64,000 nt of DNA from JAFGRR01 sp964563855 (GCA_964563855.1 CAZLYU010000015.1:1-64000), one strand, 5' to 3'. Shown: positions 17,195-26,392, counted from the stretch's first letter. Program-made: numbers and translations. Notes: generated by a model from the sequence alone, not told the origin.

Positions 17195-18589
17195 CTAATC
17201 CGTCATTCCGGCGACTTCACGGTCGCGGAAGATCAGCCAACCAAAGACAAACAACAGCACGCACCCAAACACCAGCGTGTGCAGCAGCGCCCAACCGAGC
17301 ACATCGTTGGAGATGTACAGCCCCTCGATCAACTCCGACACCCCGCTATACGCCGTGAAGTCCGGGAAGAACAATCGAATCGCGGGAACCAGCACGAAGC
17401 GGATGGCGGGTCCCAGCGGTCCGTACGGATCGGTCTCGACGCCGGGAGCCTGGATGTTCGCGCCGATCGCATGCAGCCAGAACGGACGGCCCAAGCTGAC
17501 GACGTACCAAACCAACGTACAAAAGGCGGCCACCGGCGACGATGTAAACGTGCTAAAAAACACGCCCACCGCCGCCAGAAACGACAACCGCAGCAGCATC
17601 AGCAACATGGTCTTGCCGAAATTCTCTTCGAAGGTGGACACCGTGTAGAGAATCTGCAGGGGTCCCTCTTCTTCGAAGTATACGCTGATGCGGTTCATCG
17701 GGTTCGCGACCGCGATCGCCACGCGCCCGTCGCGCACGACGGCGCCGGTCGCCAGAAACTGGTGGATCTGCGCCTGGCGGTGCTTCACCACTTGGGGCGG
17801 CGTGAGCGGCGCGCGCAGATTGTTCGGATCCACGAATTGCCAGACCAACTGCACTTGCTCGTCAGGCGGCAGGGGGGTCGCGCGGACCGTGTACGACACC
17901 TGAATCGTGGGAATACTCTCGTCACCTTCTTTGGGCGTCGGCAGACCCGCGAACTCGTAAACCCGCCGCGATCCGGGAAGGACGGTTCTCCATTGCAGAT
18001 GACGCTGCCGCACCTGGTCGACGAACTCCGACTCACGCTGCGTCGGGGGCAGCACGCCGGTCGCGACCATGTCGTTGATGGCCGCTTCGGCCGACTGCTG
18101 AATCTCGTCGTAGGGGACTGCGGCTTGCTCGGCGACGCGCGCCGTCAGCACGACATCCTGGGCGCGCATGCGGTCCAGCACGCCGACGCCTTCCGGACGC
18201 GAAGCAATGAACTGCGCGAAACCGTAGATCGCCAGACCGCACAGCAGCAGCATCGGAATGTTCAGCAGACTCACCCCGAGCCACTTGCCGAGCAGAATAT
18301 GCAAGCGGCTGATCGGTTTGGTGACCACAAGGTGCAGCGACCGTGTGCGGAACTCGTTTGAGAGGGTCGCGGTCGCCAGCATGATGGTGCTGAGGCTCAG
18401 CAGAATGCTGACCGAGGCGAAGGCGTAGTCGATGAAGTTTTGCAGACGCCCGGTCAGCGTGGCATCGCCTTGCAGCGCGAAGGGCAGCCGCAGCACCAGG
18501 AACAGCAAGACCAACAAGAACACGACGACGATGCGCATCCGCACGCCTTCGGCGAAGGTCAGTCGTGCGATCGCCCAGACGCCGGTCAT
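17195..18589 (-). CDS. ABC-2 type transporter permease
   Basis: A 464-residue permease. The N-terminal TM (about 19-40) is followed by two or three TMs (about 55-75 and 105-130) around the conserved LSNEFRTRSLHLVVTKPISR cytoplasmic segment typical of ABC-2 permeases that pair with NatA/NosF-like ATPases. An extracytoplasmic loop of roughly 200 residues follows, then three more TMs. The start overlaps the stop of the ATPase gene by 4 bases. A second, smaller ABC-2 permease of the same general type is read divergently at 24926. Confidence 0.85.
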   Translation of the reverse strand: MTGVWAIARLTFAEGVRMRIVVVFLLVLLFLVLRLPFALQGDATLTGRLQNFIDYAFASVSILLSLSTIMLATATLSNEFRTRSLHLVVTKPISRLHILLGKWLGVSLLNIPMLLLCGLAIYGFAQFIASRPEGVGVLDRMRAQDVVLTARVAEQAAVPYDEIQQSAEAAINDMVATGVLPPTQRESEFVDQVRQRHLQWRTVLPGSRRVYEFAGLPTPKEGDESIPTIQVSYTVRATPLPPDEQVQLVWQFVDPNNLRAPLTPPQVVKHRQAQIHQFLATGAVVRDGRVAIAVANPMNRISVYFEEEGPLQILYTVSTFEENFGKTMLLMLLRLSFLAAVGVFFSTFTSSPVAAFCTLVWYVVSLGRPFWLHAIGANIQAPGVETDPYGPLGPAIRFVLVPAIRLFFPDFTAYSGVSELIEGLYISNDVLGWALLHTLVFGCVLLFVFGWLIFRDREVAGMTD

Positions 18590-19761
18590 GACTGGCGTTC
18601 GTCCTCGTCGCGCCGCCCGCTCAACTCCGCCAAGAGACCGCGGTCGACGGCGCGCGACTTCGATGACTGCTCGTCCGCCGCTTCGGCTTCGCCGGACTCG
18701 GCGTCGGCGGATTTTTCATTCGTCAGTGAGGCAAGCACATGGTCATCGACGGCTGGCTTGGCGGGGGCGACCGGCTCGGTCGCCGTCGGCTCGGGCGCAA
18801 CCGGCTGTACGAGTTCCTCGAGCACCTGCCGGCCGCTCGGAGCCTCAGAGGACCCAAGAAAGCTTGCAATGGCTCCCGGCGCCGTACTGCCCGCCGTCTC
18901 CACCCGCTTGGCGTTCGCCTCGGCCACGATGCGCAGGAAAAGCTCTTGCAGGCGATCATGCGGCGTGGCGACCTCGACCTGCTTGCCTTCGCGCTCGGCG
19001 ATGACGTTGCGCACCGCGGCGATGGTTTCTTCGCTGAGCTTCTCGGTGTTGAGCTGCATCAGATCGGTCCGCGCGAGCACCTGCTCCATCGATCCCGACA
19101 CTTGCACACGTCCGCCGAACAAGATCGCGACCTGATCGCAAACTTCCTCGACATCGGCGAGCAAGTGGCTGGAGAGCAGAATCGTCTTGCGATGCACCTC
19201 GCCGAGCCGCACGATGATGTCTTTGACGAGCTTGGCGCCGATCGGGTCGAGACCGCTGGTGGGCTCGTCGAGGATCAGCAAATCAGGATCGTTGATGAGA
19301 GCCTGCGCCAGTCCGACGCGCCGCGCCATGCCCTTTGAAAACTCCCCGACCGGACGGCGGGCGGCGGAGCGCAAGCCGACCATCTCCAGCAGTTCGTCGA
19401 TGCGCCGGCGGCGAACGCTGCGCTCCAACTGAAACAGCGAGGCGTAATAGTCGAGCGTTTCGCGCGCGGTCAGAAAGCGATAGAGATAACTCTCTTCGGG
19501 GAGATAGCCGATGCGACGCTTGGTGCGCACGTTGTCGGGCGGCTGACCGAAGACGGTGACCCGCCCACGCGTGGGGTGCAGCAACCCGAGAATCATCTTG
19601 ATGGTGGTGCTCTTGCCCGAACCGTTGGGTCCGAGCAGGCCGTAGATTTCGCCGGGCTGCACCTCGAAGTCGACATCGCGCACCGCCGCGATGCGGGCTC
19701 GCCGCCAAAAGTCGCGGAAGACCTTGCTCAGGCCGACGGCGGAGATGATGGGTTGCGGCAC
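18586..19761 (-). CDS. ABC-2 transporter ATP-binding protein with long C-terminal tail
   Basis: A 391-residue ATPase: Walker A GPNGSGKSTT (Lys50), Q-loop region YLPEESYLYRFLTARE, signature FSKGMARRVGLAQAL and Walker B LLILDEPTSGLDP. It matches the CcmA/NatA/GldA-like group. After the ~300-residue ATPase core comes a ~90-residue tail rich in Ala, Pro, Glu and Ser, which is unusual and probably disordered. The GTG start is set by AGGAG 7 nt upstream; the frame is open further 5' but would overlap the SPFH gene. It pairs with the overlapping permease gene. Confidence 0.9.
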   Translation of the reverse strand: MPQPIISAVGLSKVFRDFWRRARIAAVRDVDFEVQPGEIYGLLGPNGSGKSTTIKMILGLLHPTRGRVTVFGQPPDNVRTKRRIGYLPEESYLYRFLTARETLDYYASLFQLERSVRRRRIDELLEMVGLRSAARRPVGEFSKGMARRVGLAQALINDPDLLILDEPTSGLDPIGAKLVKDIIVRLGEVHRKTILLSSHLLADVEEVCDQVAILFGGRVQVSGSMEQVLARTDLMQLNTEKLSEETIAAVRNVIAEREGKQVEVATPHDRLQELFLRIVAEANAKRVETAGSTAPGAIASFLGSSEAPSGRQVLEELVQPVAPEPTATEPVAPAKPAVDDHVLASLTNEKSADAESGEAEAADEQSSKSRAVDRGLLAELSGRRDEDERQS

Positions 19762-19786
19762 CGTGCGCTCCTGTAGATGCGGGGGC

Positions 19787-21142
19787 CTAGCGCGACTCGC
19801 CGCCGCGCTCGACAAACCGGGCCCGAACGCGCTCTTGCTCCTGCATGAGTTTGCGCAACTCATCGCGATTGATGACGATGGTGACCGGATCGTTTTCGGC
19901 GCCGCTGGGCACGAGGAAGATCTCATTGTTCGTCTGGGGGAGGATGGCGCGCACGAGATCGGTCCACAGCAGCATCGCCGTGACCTCGGGATCCTGGCGA
20001 TATTGCTCGATGTAATACTGAAACTCGTCCAGCTCCTGAACGATGCGCTGCTGCTCGGCGGAGGCGTCGCCTTCTGCGGTGCGGATTAGTTCGGCGACTT
20101 CGCCGCCCGCGCGGCTCAGCGCTTCGTCGACCGCGGCGAGCAGCGTCGCCAGTTCCGCTTCGCTGGCCCCGGTCGTCTGTGCGTCGCCGTAGGCGTCAAT
20201 CAGGGGCAGCAGTTCGGTGTACTGCTGACCGGCGCGGCGCGTCAGGATGCGGGCGGCTTCGGTCTCCGCCTCTTGAATTCGCGCCCGCTTCTGCTGTTCC
20301 GCGGTCACGACGTTGCGAAACGCGTCGCGCGTCGCCCCGGGTTCGATCGTTTCCGGTGTGACCTGCACGATGCGCACGCCGAGATCCAGCGCGTCGACCA
20401 TCCGCTGCAACCGGCGCTGAATTTCGGCGGCGAGTTCGGCGCGGCCGCGGTAGAGCACTTCCTCGACCGTTTTCGACGCGGCGGTGCGCAAGACGGCCGT
20501 CTCGGCGAGGCGCTGCAAGAGCGGCTCGACGGCGTCGGCCCCGTAGCGCTCTTCGCGTTGCAGGTCGGAGCCGAGCAACTTGTTCATGAACGGTCCTTCG
20601 GGCTCATCGGCGATGCGCTCGGGAACGTTCATCGCAAACCGCACCGGATCGACCACGCGATACTCGATCAAAAAGCGTCCGTGCGAGAGGTTGCGGTCGC
20701 CGGTGAGCAGCGCCCCGTCGACGCCCGGCGTCAGCTCTTGCTTCAGGCTCGAGGTTTCGGAGAGCGGTTTGAAGGCGTCGCGCGGCGGCCGCGAGTATGC
20801 AAAGCGGTCGACGATCAGCGTCTGGTTGCTGCTGGGCAAGACCAGCTTCTCGTCGAACGGGTCGGGCAGCGAGACGTGCCAACCCGGCTCGTACACCAGT
20901 TCGCCTTCCGACTTGGCCTTCAACTCTCCGAAGCGGGCCACGAGTCCAAACTCGGCGTCGCGCACTTCGAAACGGCCGGACAGGAAGTACAGCACGATCA
21001 GGATCACCATGACCACGCGCAGCACATTGAAGCCGCTGCGCAACGCGCTGGTGAGCGAGGCGTCGCCCGGGTCGGTTGCGGGTGGTCCGGCGACCGGCGT
21101 GGAGAGCCCGGCTTCAGACTGGGTCGGGGGAGTTTGTTCCAT
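19787..21142 (-). CDS. SPFH/Band 7 protein (third SPFH gene)
   Basis: A 451-residue protein with a Pro-rich cytoplasmic N terminus, one TM (about 38-55) and an SPFH (stomatin/prohibitin/flotillin/HflKC) domain beginning at EFGLVARFGEL. The characteristic end of the SPFH region, FRNVVTAEQQKRARIQEAETEA, is followed by a coiled-coil helix (about 290-385). A short C-terminal domain contains the hydrophobic EIFLVPSGAE typical of HflK-like proteins. SPFH proteins form ring- or cage-like oligomers at membranes; HflKC encloses FtsH. This one is 15 bases downstream of the HflC-like gene and 25 upstream of the ABC ATPase gene. Confidence 0.85.
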   Translation of the reverse strand: MEQTPPTQSEAGLSTPVAGPPATDPGDASLTSALRSGFNVLRVVMVILIVLYFLSGRFEVRDAEFGLVARFGELKAKSEGELVYEPGWHVSLPDPFDEKLVLPSSNQTLIVDRFAYSRPPRDAFKPLSETSSLKQELTPGVDGALLTGDRNLSHGRFLIEYRVVDPVRFAMNVPERIADEPEGPFMNKLLGSDLQREERYGADAVEPLLQRLAETAVLRTAASKTVEEVLYRGRAELAAEIQRRLQRMVDALDLGVRIVQVTPETIEPGATRDAFRNVVTAEQQKRARIQEAETEAARILTRRAGQQYTELLPLIDAYGDAQTTGASEAELATLLAAVDEALSRAGGEVAELIRTAEGDASAEQQRIVQELDEFQYYIEQYRQDPEVTAMLLWTDLVRAILPQTNNEIFLVPSGAENDPVTIVINRDELRKLMQEQERVRARFVERGGESR

Positions 21143-21157
21143 GGTGCGCGCCCTTGC

Positions 21158-22174
21158 CTACTCGCCCGTCATGACCTGATTCAGCAACCGCTCGTTCATC
21201 GCCGCCCGCTGCGACGGCGATTCGTCGTCAGCGCTCGTCTGCTGCGGCGTCGATTCGAAACGCGGCACGCCCGGCGACATCAGCATCTGGTAGAACGGAG
21301 AGTTGCTGTCGATGAAGAACGTGACCCGCTCTTCCAACGCGGCCTTGGCCGCGTCGAGCCAGCGAAGGTACTGGAAGAACTCCCGGTCGTCGGCGTCGAT
21401 CTGTCGAAAGATGCGGGTCGCTGCGGCGACGCCTTCCGAGCGAATCTGCTGCGCGCGTCGATCGGCGAAGGCCAGGATCTGGCGGGCGTTGGCTTCCGCC
21501 TCGGCCTTGATCGCCGCCGCGATCGACTCGCCTTGCTGGCGATACTCGGTCGCTTTCTCCTCACGCTCTTTGCGCATCTGGTCGAACACGGTCTGCGTGG
21601 TCTGCGCGGGAAGCGAGATGCGCCGCAGGTTGAATTGCAGCAGTTCGATGCCGTAGTCGCGATCGAGCCCGCCGGCTGCTTCGGCGAGCAGCTCCTGCTC
21701 GATGCGTTCGTACGAGGCGTCGAGGTCGGCGGCGTTGGTGTTCACGAAGTCGCGCATGTCGTGGGCGCCCATGACCGCCGCCATGGCCTGCGCCAGACGA
21801 GCCCGCATCTGGTCGCGCGCCGCCGCTTCGGTCCGCGCAGCGCGATGGAATCGCAAGGCGTCGCCGACCCGCCACACGCCGTAAGCGCCGACGATGATGT
21901 TCTTGCCGTCGCGGGTTTTGATTTCGGTCTCGCTCGTGTCGATCGTCTGCAGCCGACGGTCGTAGTGCGTGAGCGTATCGATGGGCCAGGGCCAGCGGAA
22001 CTTGAGCCCCGGGTCATCGCCGTTCGCGTTGTAGACGCCTCCGTCGGCGACGCGTCCCATGGTCTCCTTCACCACCACGTCGGAGAAGCGCACTTTGAAG
22101 GAGAACGCGTAGACGCCGAAGATGATGAGCACCGCGGCCGCGACGATCACCGTCATGAAGGGGAAACGACTCAT
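21158..22174 (-). CDS. hflC: HflC-like SPFH protein
   Basis: A 338-residue SPFH protein with an N-terminal signal anchor (about 6-25). The SPFH domain includes the HflC-typical PGLKFRWPWP and the QTTQTVFDQMRKEREEKATEYRQQGE and ARQILAFADRRAQQIRSEG helices found in HflC. HflC with HflK forms a membrane cage around the FtsH protease in other bacteria; no ftsH is in this window. The start ATG 22174 is set by GAGGAG 5 nt upstream. The ~45-residue C-terminal tail is polar and low in complexity. Naming it hflC is by similarity only; its partner here is atypical. Confidence 0.82.
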   Translation of the reverse strand: MSRFPFMTVIVAAAVLIIFGVYAFSFKVRFSDVVVKETMGRVADGGVYNANGDDPGLKFRWPWPIDTLTHYDRRLQTIDTSETEIKTRDGKNIIVGAYGVWRVGDALRFHRAARTEAAARDQMRARLAQAMAAVMGAHDMRDFVNTNAADLDASYERIEQELLAEAAGGLDRDYGIELLQFNLRRISLPAQTTQTVFDQMRKEREEKATEYRQQGESIAAAIKAEAEANARQILAFADRRAQQIRSEGVAAATRIFRQIDADDREFFQYLRWLDAAKAALEERVTFFIDSNSPFYQMLMSPGVPRFESTPQQTSADDESPSQRAAMNERLLNQVMTGE

Positions 22175-22204
22175 GCACACTCCTCGCTCAAAGGCGGCGT
22201 GATA

Positions 22205-24769
22205 TTAGGGTTCATCGCGCCGCACCTGCATTTCGACGTCTTCCGGACGCGCCTGCTCCTCCGCCTGGTAGCGAATGTGCACCGGACGCCTCTCGGACGG
22301 GAACGCCATGAAGTATTTTCGATCCTGGCGAATGCCGTTCACCAGTTCCGTGAGATAGCGGCGCGTGCGGTAGATCGCGGGCGCCGCTCGATAGGCTTCG
22401 AGTTCGAGGCGGAGTTGCGTGACCTGGGCGGCGGCGCGCATCTCCCGCTCCCAACGCTCGGCCCGGGCCTCGGCCAGCAGCACGGCCGCCTGGCCCTGCA
22501 GCTCCTGCTCGAGCGACTGCGTCTTCGCGCGCCAGAACGTGAGCGCGGTTCGCGCTGTCGCGCGCGCGACGAGGGCGTCGATCTCATCATCTGAGAGCTG
22601 CTCATCGCGCAATGCCGATCGAACCTCGAGCAGCGAATCACTCAGCTGCTCCTCGGCTTCTTCAACACGCCGCTCGGCCGCGACGACCTGCTCGTCGATG
22701 ACGGCCCGATCGTTGGCCGTAAACCGCATACCCAGGCCGAACTGCATCTCTGAGCGATCCCGAAGCCGTTCGGTTTGCGCTAACGCCCAGCGGGCTTGCT
22801 CGAGCGCGAGGAACTGCGGTGCGAACGTCTCGAAACGCTCGTCGTAAGACGCGATTTCATCTTCGCTAAGCCGCGGCGAGAGTTGCGCTTCCGCCAGGTT
22901 CAGCGCGTTCTCCGCCGAGATCGCTCCGCGCACGGCGGCGGCCAATTGCTGTGCTCGGCCGCGGTCTCCCGCGACGGTGGCCAGGCGCTCGTTCTCGGTC
23001 ACCAGGGCCTCGCGAATCGAAGCCACTTTCTCTTGCTCCGCCTTCACGACGTTGCGGAACGCCTCGGCGACCGTCTTCTCGGGGTGCACATTTTCGACGC
23101 CGACGTAGACAATCTCGAGTCCCAAACCGCCGCCGTCGGGACCGGCCGTTGCGACGGCCTTCTCGACACGCTCCTGCAACGCTTCATCCAGCGCGCGCCG
23201 TGCTTCGCCGAGCAGCCCGTCAACCGTTTGCGACGCGTTGAACTTCACGACTTCCCGCCACGCCAGGCTGCGCAGGAGCGACACCGGCGAATCGGTGAGC
23301 CGCGCGTACTGCGCCACGGCGTTCGGATCGATGCGGTACTGCACGATGACGTCCATGCGTATCAGGCTGACCGGGACATCGACCGCCGCTCCCCCGTCGA
23401 CCTCGGTGAGCGCCGCCAGCCCGTCGAGCTCGGTCGCACGTCGCGGCGGCGTCGGGTTCTCCTCATCAACCGGCGGAACAATCAAAAAGTCGAAGTGCTC
23501 GTGTCCCAGATGCTGTTCGTCGGTCCAAAGCGACACCACGTCCGCCCGGGTGCGTTCCTCGAAGTCGGGTTCGGCGTCGAAATCGGTGAAGCCGATGTAC
23601 ATCTGCTGCACGCGGCCCGTGTCATAGACCCGCGCTACGTCGATGGGCCACGGCAGCTTCCAATGCAGGCCCGGTCCGAGCGGACGATCGGCGTTCAACT
23701 GTCGGCCGAATCGCTCCACGATCACGTGTTCGTTCGGCTGGATGACGACGACCGTGGTCAGCATCCAGAGCATCGCTGCGCCCAGCGCCAGCAGCGGCGC
23801 CGCGGTCCGCTGCACGAGCTGATAAAACCAGGTTTGCGATACGCGGAAGCCAAACTGGTAGTTAACGGCTTCGGCGATCGAGTGGGCGATGCCGCCCGGC
23901 TCGGAGAACAGCCCGAGCAGTCGACTGTCGAACGCGGCCCGCGGCTCGACTTGCGGCGATCGCGGGCGGTAGACGTCGAACACCACGTTCAACAGGATTT
24001 CGGCGCCCAGCAACACCATGAGGCCGGGAATCGCGAACGCGAGCACGTGCTCCCAATAGGTGGAGCCCGCATAGAGCTGAATACCGAGGGCGATCACCAC
24101 CGCGGCCGCGGCGAGCACATTGCCCATCAGATACGAGGCCGCCGCGCGGAGGAGCTGTTGGTCCGCCGCGCGGGCCAATCCCGCCGCCCAACGTGAGTAA
24201 AGGAACAGCACGAGCGTGGCGATCGAGACCACGATCATCGAGATCGCCGGGGTCGAGGGGCGTCCCCACTGCGCGGCGACGAGAGCGTCGCTGCTTACCG
24301 ACAGGCCCGCCGGTCCCGCGAGCAGATACCACAGCCCCACGCCACCGCCCGCGAGCGCCACGCCGAGCACCAGTCCGAACGTGGGCAGCAGATAGCGTTC
24401 CATCCACGCCAACCGGTTGGCGGCGACATGGAAGCCGCTGCTCTGCTCATCGAACAGCGCCGCTCCGGCTCCGGCGGACTGCTTCTCGCGGAGCAGCTCC
24501 TCGACGTCGAGGCGCTCCGCCGCCGCCAACTCGCGTTGACGAAACACCAACGCGAGCGCCAACCACAGCACCACGCCGACGCCAACGAAGATCGCGAGGT
24601 GGAAAAGCGAGCGCGAATAGGGCGCTGCGGCCAGATTTTCAGCAGGATCCGGAGCGTTTCCGGCGGCGAAGCTGGTGAGCAGCAGCACCATGAACGCCAG
24701 AAACTGCAGCAGCAGGCCGCCGACGGCGACACGCCGACCACGGGCGAAGTCTTGTTGCGCCACAGACAT
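22205..24769 (-). CDS. Very large HflK-like SPFH protein with polytopic N terminus
   Basis: An 854-residue protein, about twice the usual HflK length. The first ~340 residues carry about seven hydrophobic segments (near 15-36, 55-76, 127-150, 175-193, 216-234, 242-266 and 325-344). An HflK-like SPFH domain then starts at VIQPNEHVIVERFG. It contains an extra ~60-residue insertion (WTDEQHLGHEHFDF region) and ends at NVHPEKTVAEAFRNVVKAEQEK. A long coiled-coil arm of roughly 200 residues follows, then a conserved-looking C-terminal segment (YLTELVNGIRQDRKYFMAF). The ATG at 24769 has an AGGTG very close by; a TTG nine bases upstream is less likely. First gene of the SPFH/ABC operon. Confidence 0.82.
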   Translation of the reverse strand: MSVAQQDFARGRRVAVGGLLLQFLAFMVLLLTSFAAGNAPDPAENLAAAPYSRSLFHLAIFVGVGVVLWLALALVFRQRELAAAERLDVEELLREKQSAGAGAALFDEQSSGFHVAANRLAWMERYLLPTFGLVLGVALAGGGVGLWYLLAGPAGLSVSSDALVAAQWGRPSTPAISMIVVSIATLVLFLYSRWAAGLARAADQQLLRAAASYLMGNVLAAAAVVIALGIQLYAGSTYWEHVLAFAIPGLMVLLGAEILLNVVFDVYRPRSPQVEPRAAFDSRLLGLFSEPGGIAHSIAEAVNYQFGFRVSQTWFYQLVQRTAAPLLALGAAMLWMLTTVVVIQPNEHVIVERFGRQLNADRPLGPGLHWKLPWPIDVARVYDTGRVQQMYIGFTDFDAEPDFEERTRADVVSLWTDEQHLGHEHFDFLIVPPVDEENPTPPRRATELDGLAALTEVDGGAAVDVPVSLIRMDVIVQYRIDPNAVAQYARLTDSPVSLLRSLAWREVVKFNASQTVDGLLGEARRALDEALQERVEKAVATAGPDGGGLGLEIVYVGVENVHPEKTVAEAFRNVVKAEQEKVASIREALVTENERLATVAGDRGRAQQLAAAVRGAISAENALNLAEAQLSPRLSEDEIASYDERFETFAPQFLALEQARWALAQTERLRDRSEMQFGLGMRFTANDRAVIDEQVVAAERRVEEAEEQLSDSLLEVRSALRDEQLSDDEIDALVARATARTALTFWRAKTQSLEQELQGQAAVLLAEARAERWEREMRAAAQVTQLRLELEAYRAAPAIYRTRRYLTELVNGIRQDRKYFMAFPSERRPVHIRYQAEEQARPEDVEMQVRRDEP

Positions 24770-24839
24770 GCACCTCAATCAATTCAAACGCTGAATCGTA
24801 CGATCAGGAGCGACGGGTCGACCAGCTCGCTCGGCCTGC

Positions 24840-24868
24840 TTGTCGCTCATACAGTACGCTCGCATAAT
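24840..24868 (+). promoter_or_regulatory. Sigma70-like promoter for the divergent ABC-2 permease
   Basis: TTGTCG and CATAAT are separated by exactly 17 bases and lie 57 bases before the ATG at 24926. Four of six and five of six positions match the TTGACA/TATAAT consensus. Located in the 156-base divergent region between the SPFH operon and the permease. Confidence 0.55.
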
Positions 24869-24925
24869 AGGAAACGTGTCGCAAGTGTCCACGCCGAACA
24901 CCGACCTTCGTAGCCGCCCAGCGTC

Positions 24926-25903
24926 ATGATCACCAAACTGCTCGCGATCGCCGGCAACACGTTCCTCGAGACGATTCGCCAGCCAATCTACAACATCCTG
25001 ATGTGGAGCGCGATCTTCTGGGTGGCGTTTGTCGGGCCGCCGCTGGCCGGTTATTCGCTCGACACCGACCGCGACATCAACGTCTACATGGACATCAGCC
25101 TCGCCACGCTGCTGCTCTACGGCTTGCTGGCCAGCGTTTTCAGCGCCGCTGGCGTGATCACCCGTGAAATCGAGACCCAGACCGTCCTCACCGTCGTATC
25201 GAAGCCCGTGTCGCGCGTCACGTTTCTGCTCGGAAAATACGCCGGCGTGATCGCCGCGATCTTCGTCAGCTACTACATCGTCTCGCTGGCCATGTTCTTC
25301 GCCACACGCCACGGCACGATGCCGACCGCCGCCGACCCGTACGATCAGCCGGTGTGGGTTTTCGGGGCCGGCGGGGCGCTGCTCGGCTTGCTGATCGCCG
25401 GATTCGCCAACTACTTCTACGGCTGGAATTTCTTCACGACGACCTTGGCCGCTTGGTGTCCCATCGCCACCTTCGGCATGCTTGTCGTGCTGTTCTTCGA
25501 TCATGGGTGGACGTTCCAACCCCCGACAACCGACTTCGGCGATCTGCAACTCATCTACGCCGTCATCATGATGTTCTTCGGTGTCGTGGTGCTGACCGCG
25601 TTCGCGGTCGTGTTGTCCACGCGTTTTGGTCAAACGGCGACGCTCCTGCTCTGCAGCGGTGTGCTGATGGCCGGGCTGCTGTCCGACTACTACACCGGAG
25701 CGCAACGTGAGGCGGCCCCGGTCTTTCAAGTCCTGTACTCGATTCTGCCGAACATGCAGTTCTTCTGGGTGGGGCAGGCGTTGACGCAAGATCAGACCAT
25801 TCAGGTGTCGCTCGTCGCCGCCACGGCCGCCTACGCCGGCCTATACACCGCGGCGGTGCTCAGCTTCGGTGTGGCGCTCTTCCAGACGCGCGAAGTGGGG
25901 TAA
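24926..25903 (+). CDS. ABC-2 type transporter permease
   Basis: A 325-residue polytopic protein with about seven membrane segments, the first near 24-45. It has the ABC-2 permease cytoplasmic element TREIETQTVLTVVSKPVSRVTFLLGKYAG, closely parallel to the TKPISR element of the permease in the facing operon. It has no ATPase gene of its own nearby, so it may use the ATPase coded at 18586 as a second permease half (inference). It is read divergently from the SPFH operon. Confidence 0.82.
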   Translation: MITKLLAIAGNTFLETIRQPIYNILMWSAIFWVAFVGPPLAGYSLDTDRDINVYMDISLATLLLYGLLASVFSAAGVITREIETQTVLTVVSKPVSRVTFLLGKYAGVIAAIFVSYYIVSLAMFFATRHGTMPTAADPYDQPVWVFGAGGALLGLLIAGFANYFYGWNFFTTTLAAWCPIATFGMLVVLFFDHGWTFQPPTTDFGDLQLIYAVIMMFFGVVVLTAFAVVLSTRFGQTATLLLCSGVLMAGLLSDYYTGAQREAAPVFQVLYSILPNMQFFWVGQALTQDQTIQVSLVAATAAYAGLYTAAVLSFGVALFQTREVG

Positions 25904-26051
25904 CGCCGACGGGGGCGCGGCGATCGCGCGATCGAGTCGCGGGCGTACATTCCGATTGAATACGACGATGACGAGTACCTGGTTCGCGCCTCGTCGAAAG
26001 GGCGGGGGGATTGAAATACGCGGCGAATGGAATTTGCGCTGCGACGGCAGT

Positions 26052-26246
26052 TTACTCTTCTTCGCCCTTCTTAGGCTTCTTGCCGGCAGCCTTGAGCTTG
26101 CGATTGGATACCTTCGGCATTCCCAGGGGGCTGCGCTCGCCCCACTTGTCGAGCTCGATGAGTCGCGCGACGCGTTCGGCCCGCGTCAGCACATTGCGGT
26201 GACGCGCCAGCGTGCTCTTCAACTTCAGGGTTGTGTCGACCGACAT
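26052..26246 (-). CDS. Small basic protein of the Chlamydia/Verrucomicrobia type
   Basis: A 64-residue, Lys/Arg-rich protein. The pattern HRNVLTRAERVARL followed by a W and GMPKV matches what I recall of the small basic protein family described from Chlamydiae and Verrucomicrobia (TIGR04137). In that family RxVLkRxERixxL, a W, and GLPK recur. The C terminus here is longer and Lys-rich (AAGKKPKKGEEE). Its function is unknown; small size and charge suggest RNA or ribosome binding (inference). The ATG at 26246 has GGAG about 8 nt upstream. It is a useful PVC-superphylum marker. Confidence 0.72.
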   Translation of the reverse strand: MSVDTTLKLKSTLARHRNVLTRAERVARLIELDKWGERSPLGMPKVSNRKLKAAGKKPKKGEEE

Positions 26247-26392
26247 CACAGCACTCCAAGCAGACCAATCTCGTAAGTCCGGCGAGTATGTCTCGGAAGC
26301 CGCCGCGCGTCAAGCCGATCACTTTCGGCCCAGCGTGTGCAGGCTTTATCGGCGCCTCGCGCCGCTCGAGCCCAATCCGCGCCCGGGCCCGC

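Noticed and set aside
20273..22594. A 773-codon open frame on the plus strand opposite the SPFH genes
   Set aside because: Arg/His/Val-rich composition typical of antisense frames in GC-rich DNA; the minus-strand SPFH proteins have clear family motifs and ribosome sites.
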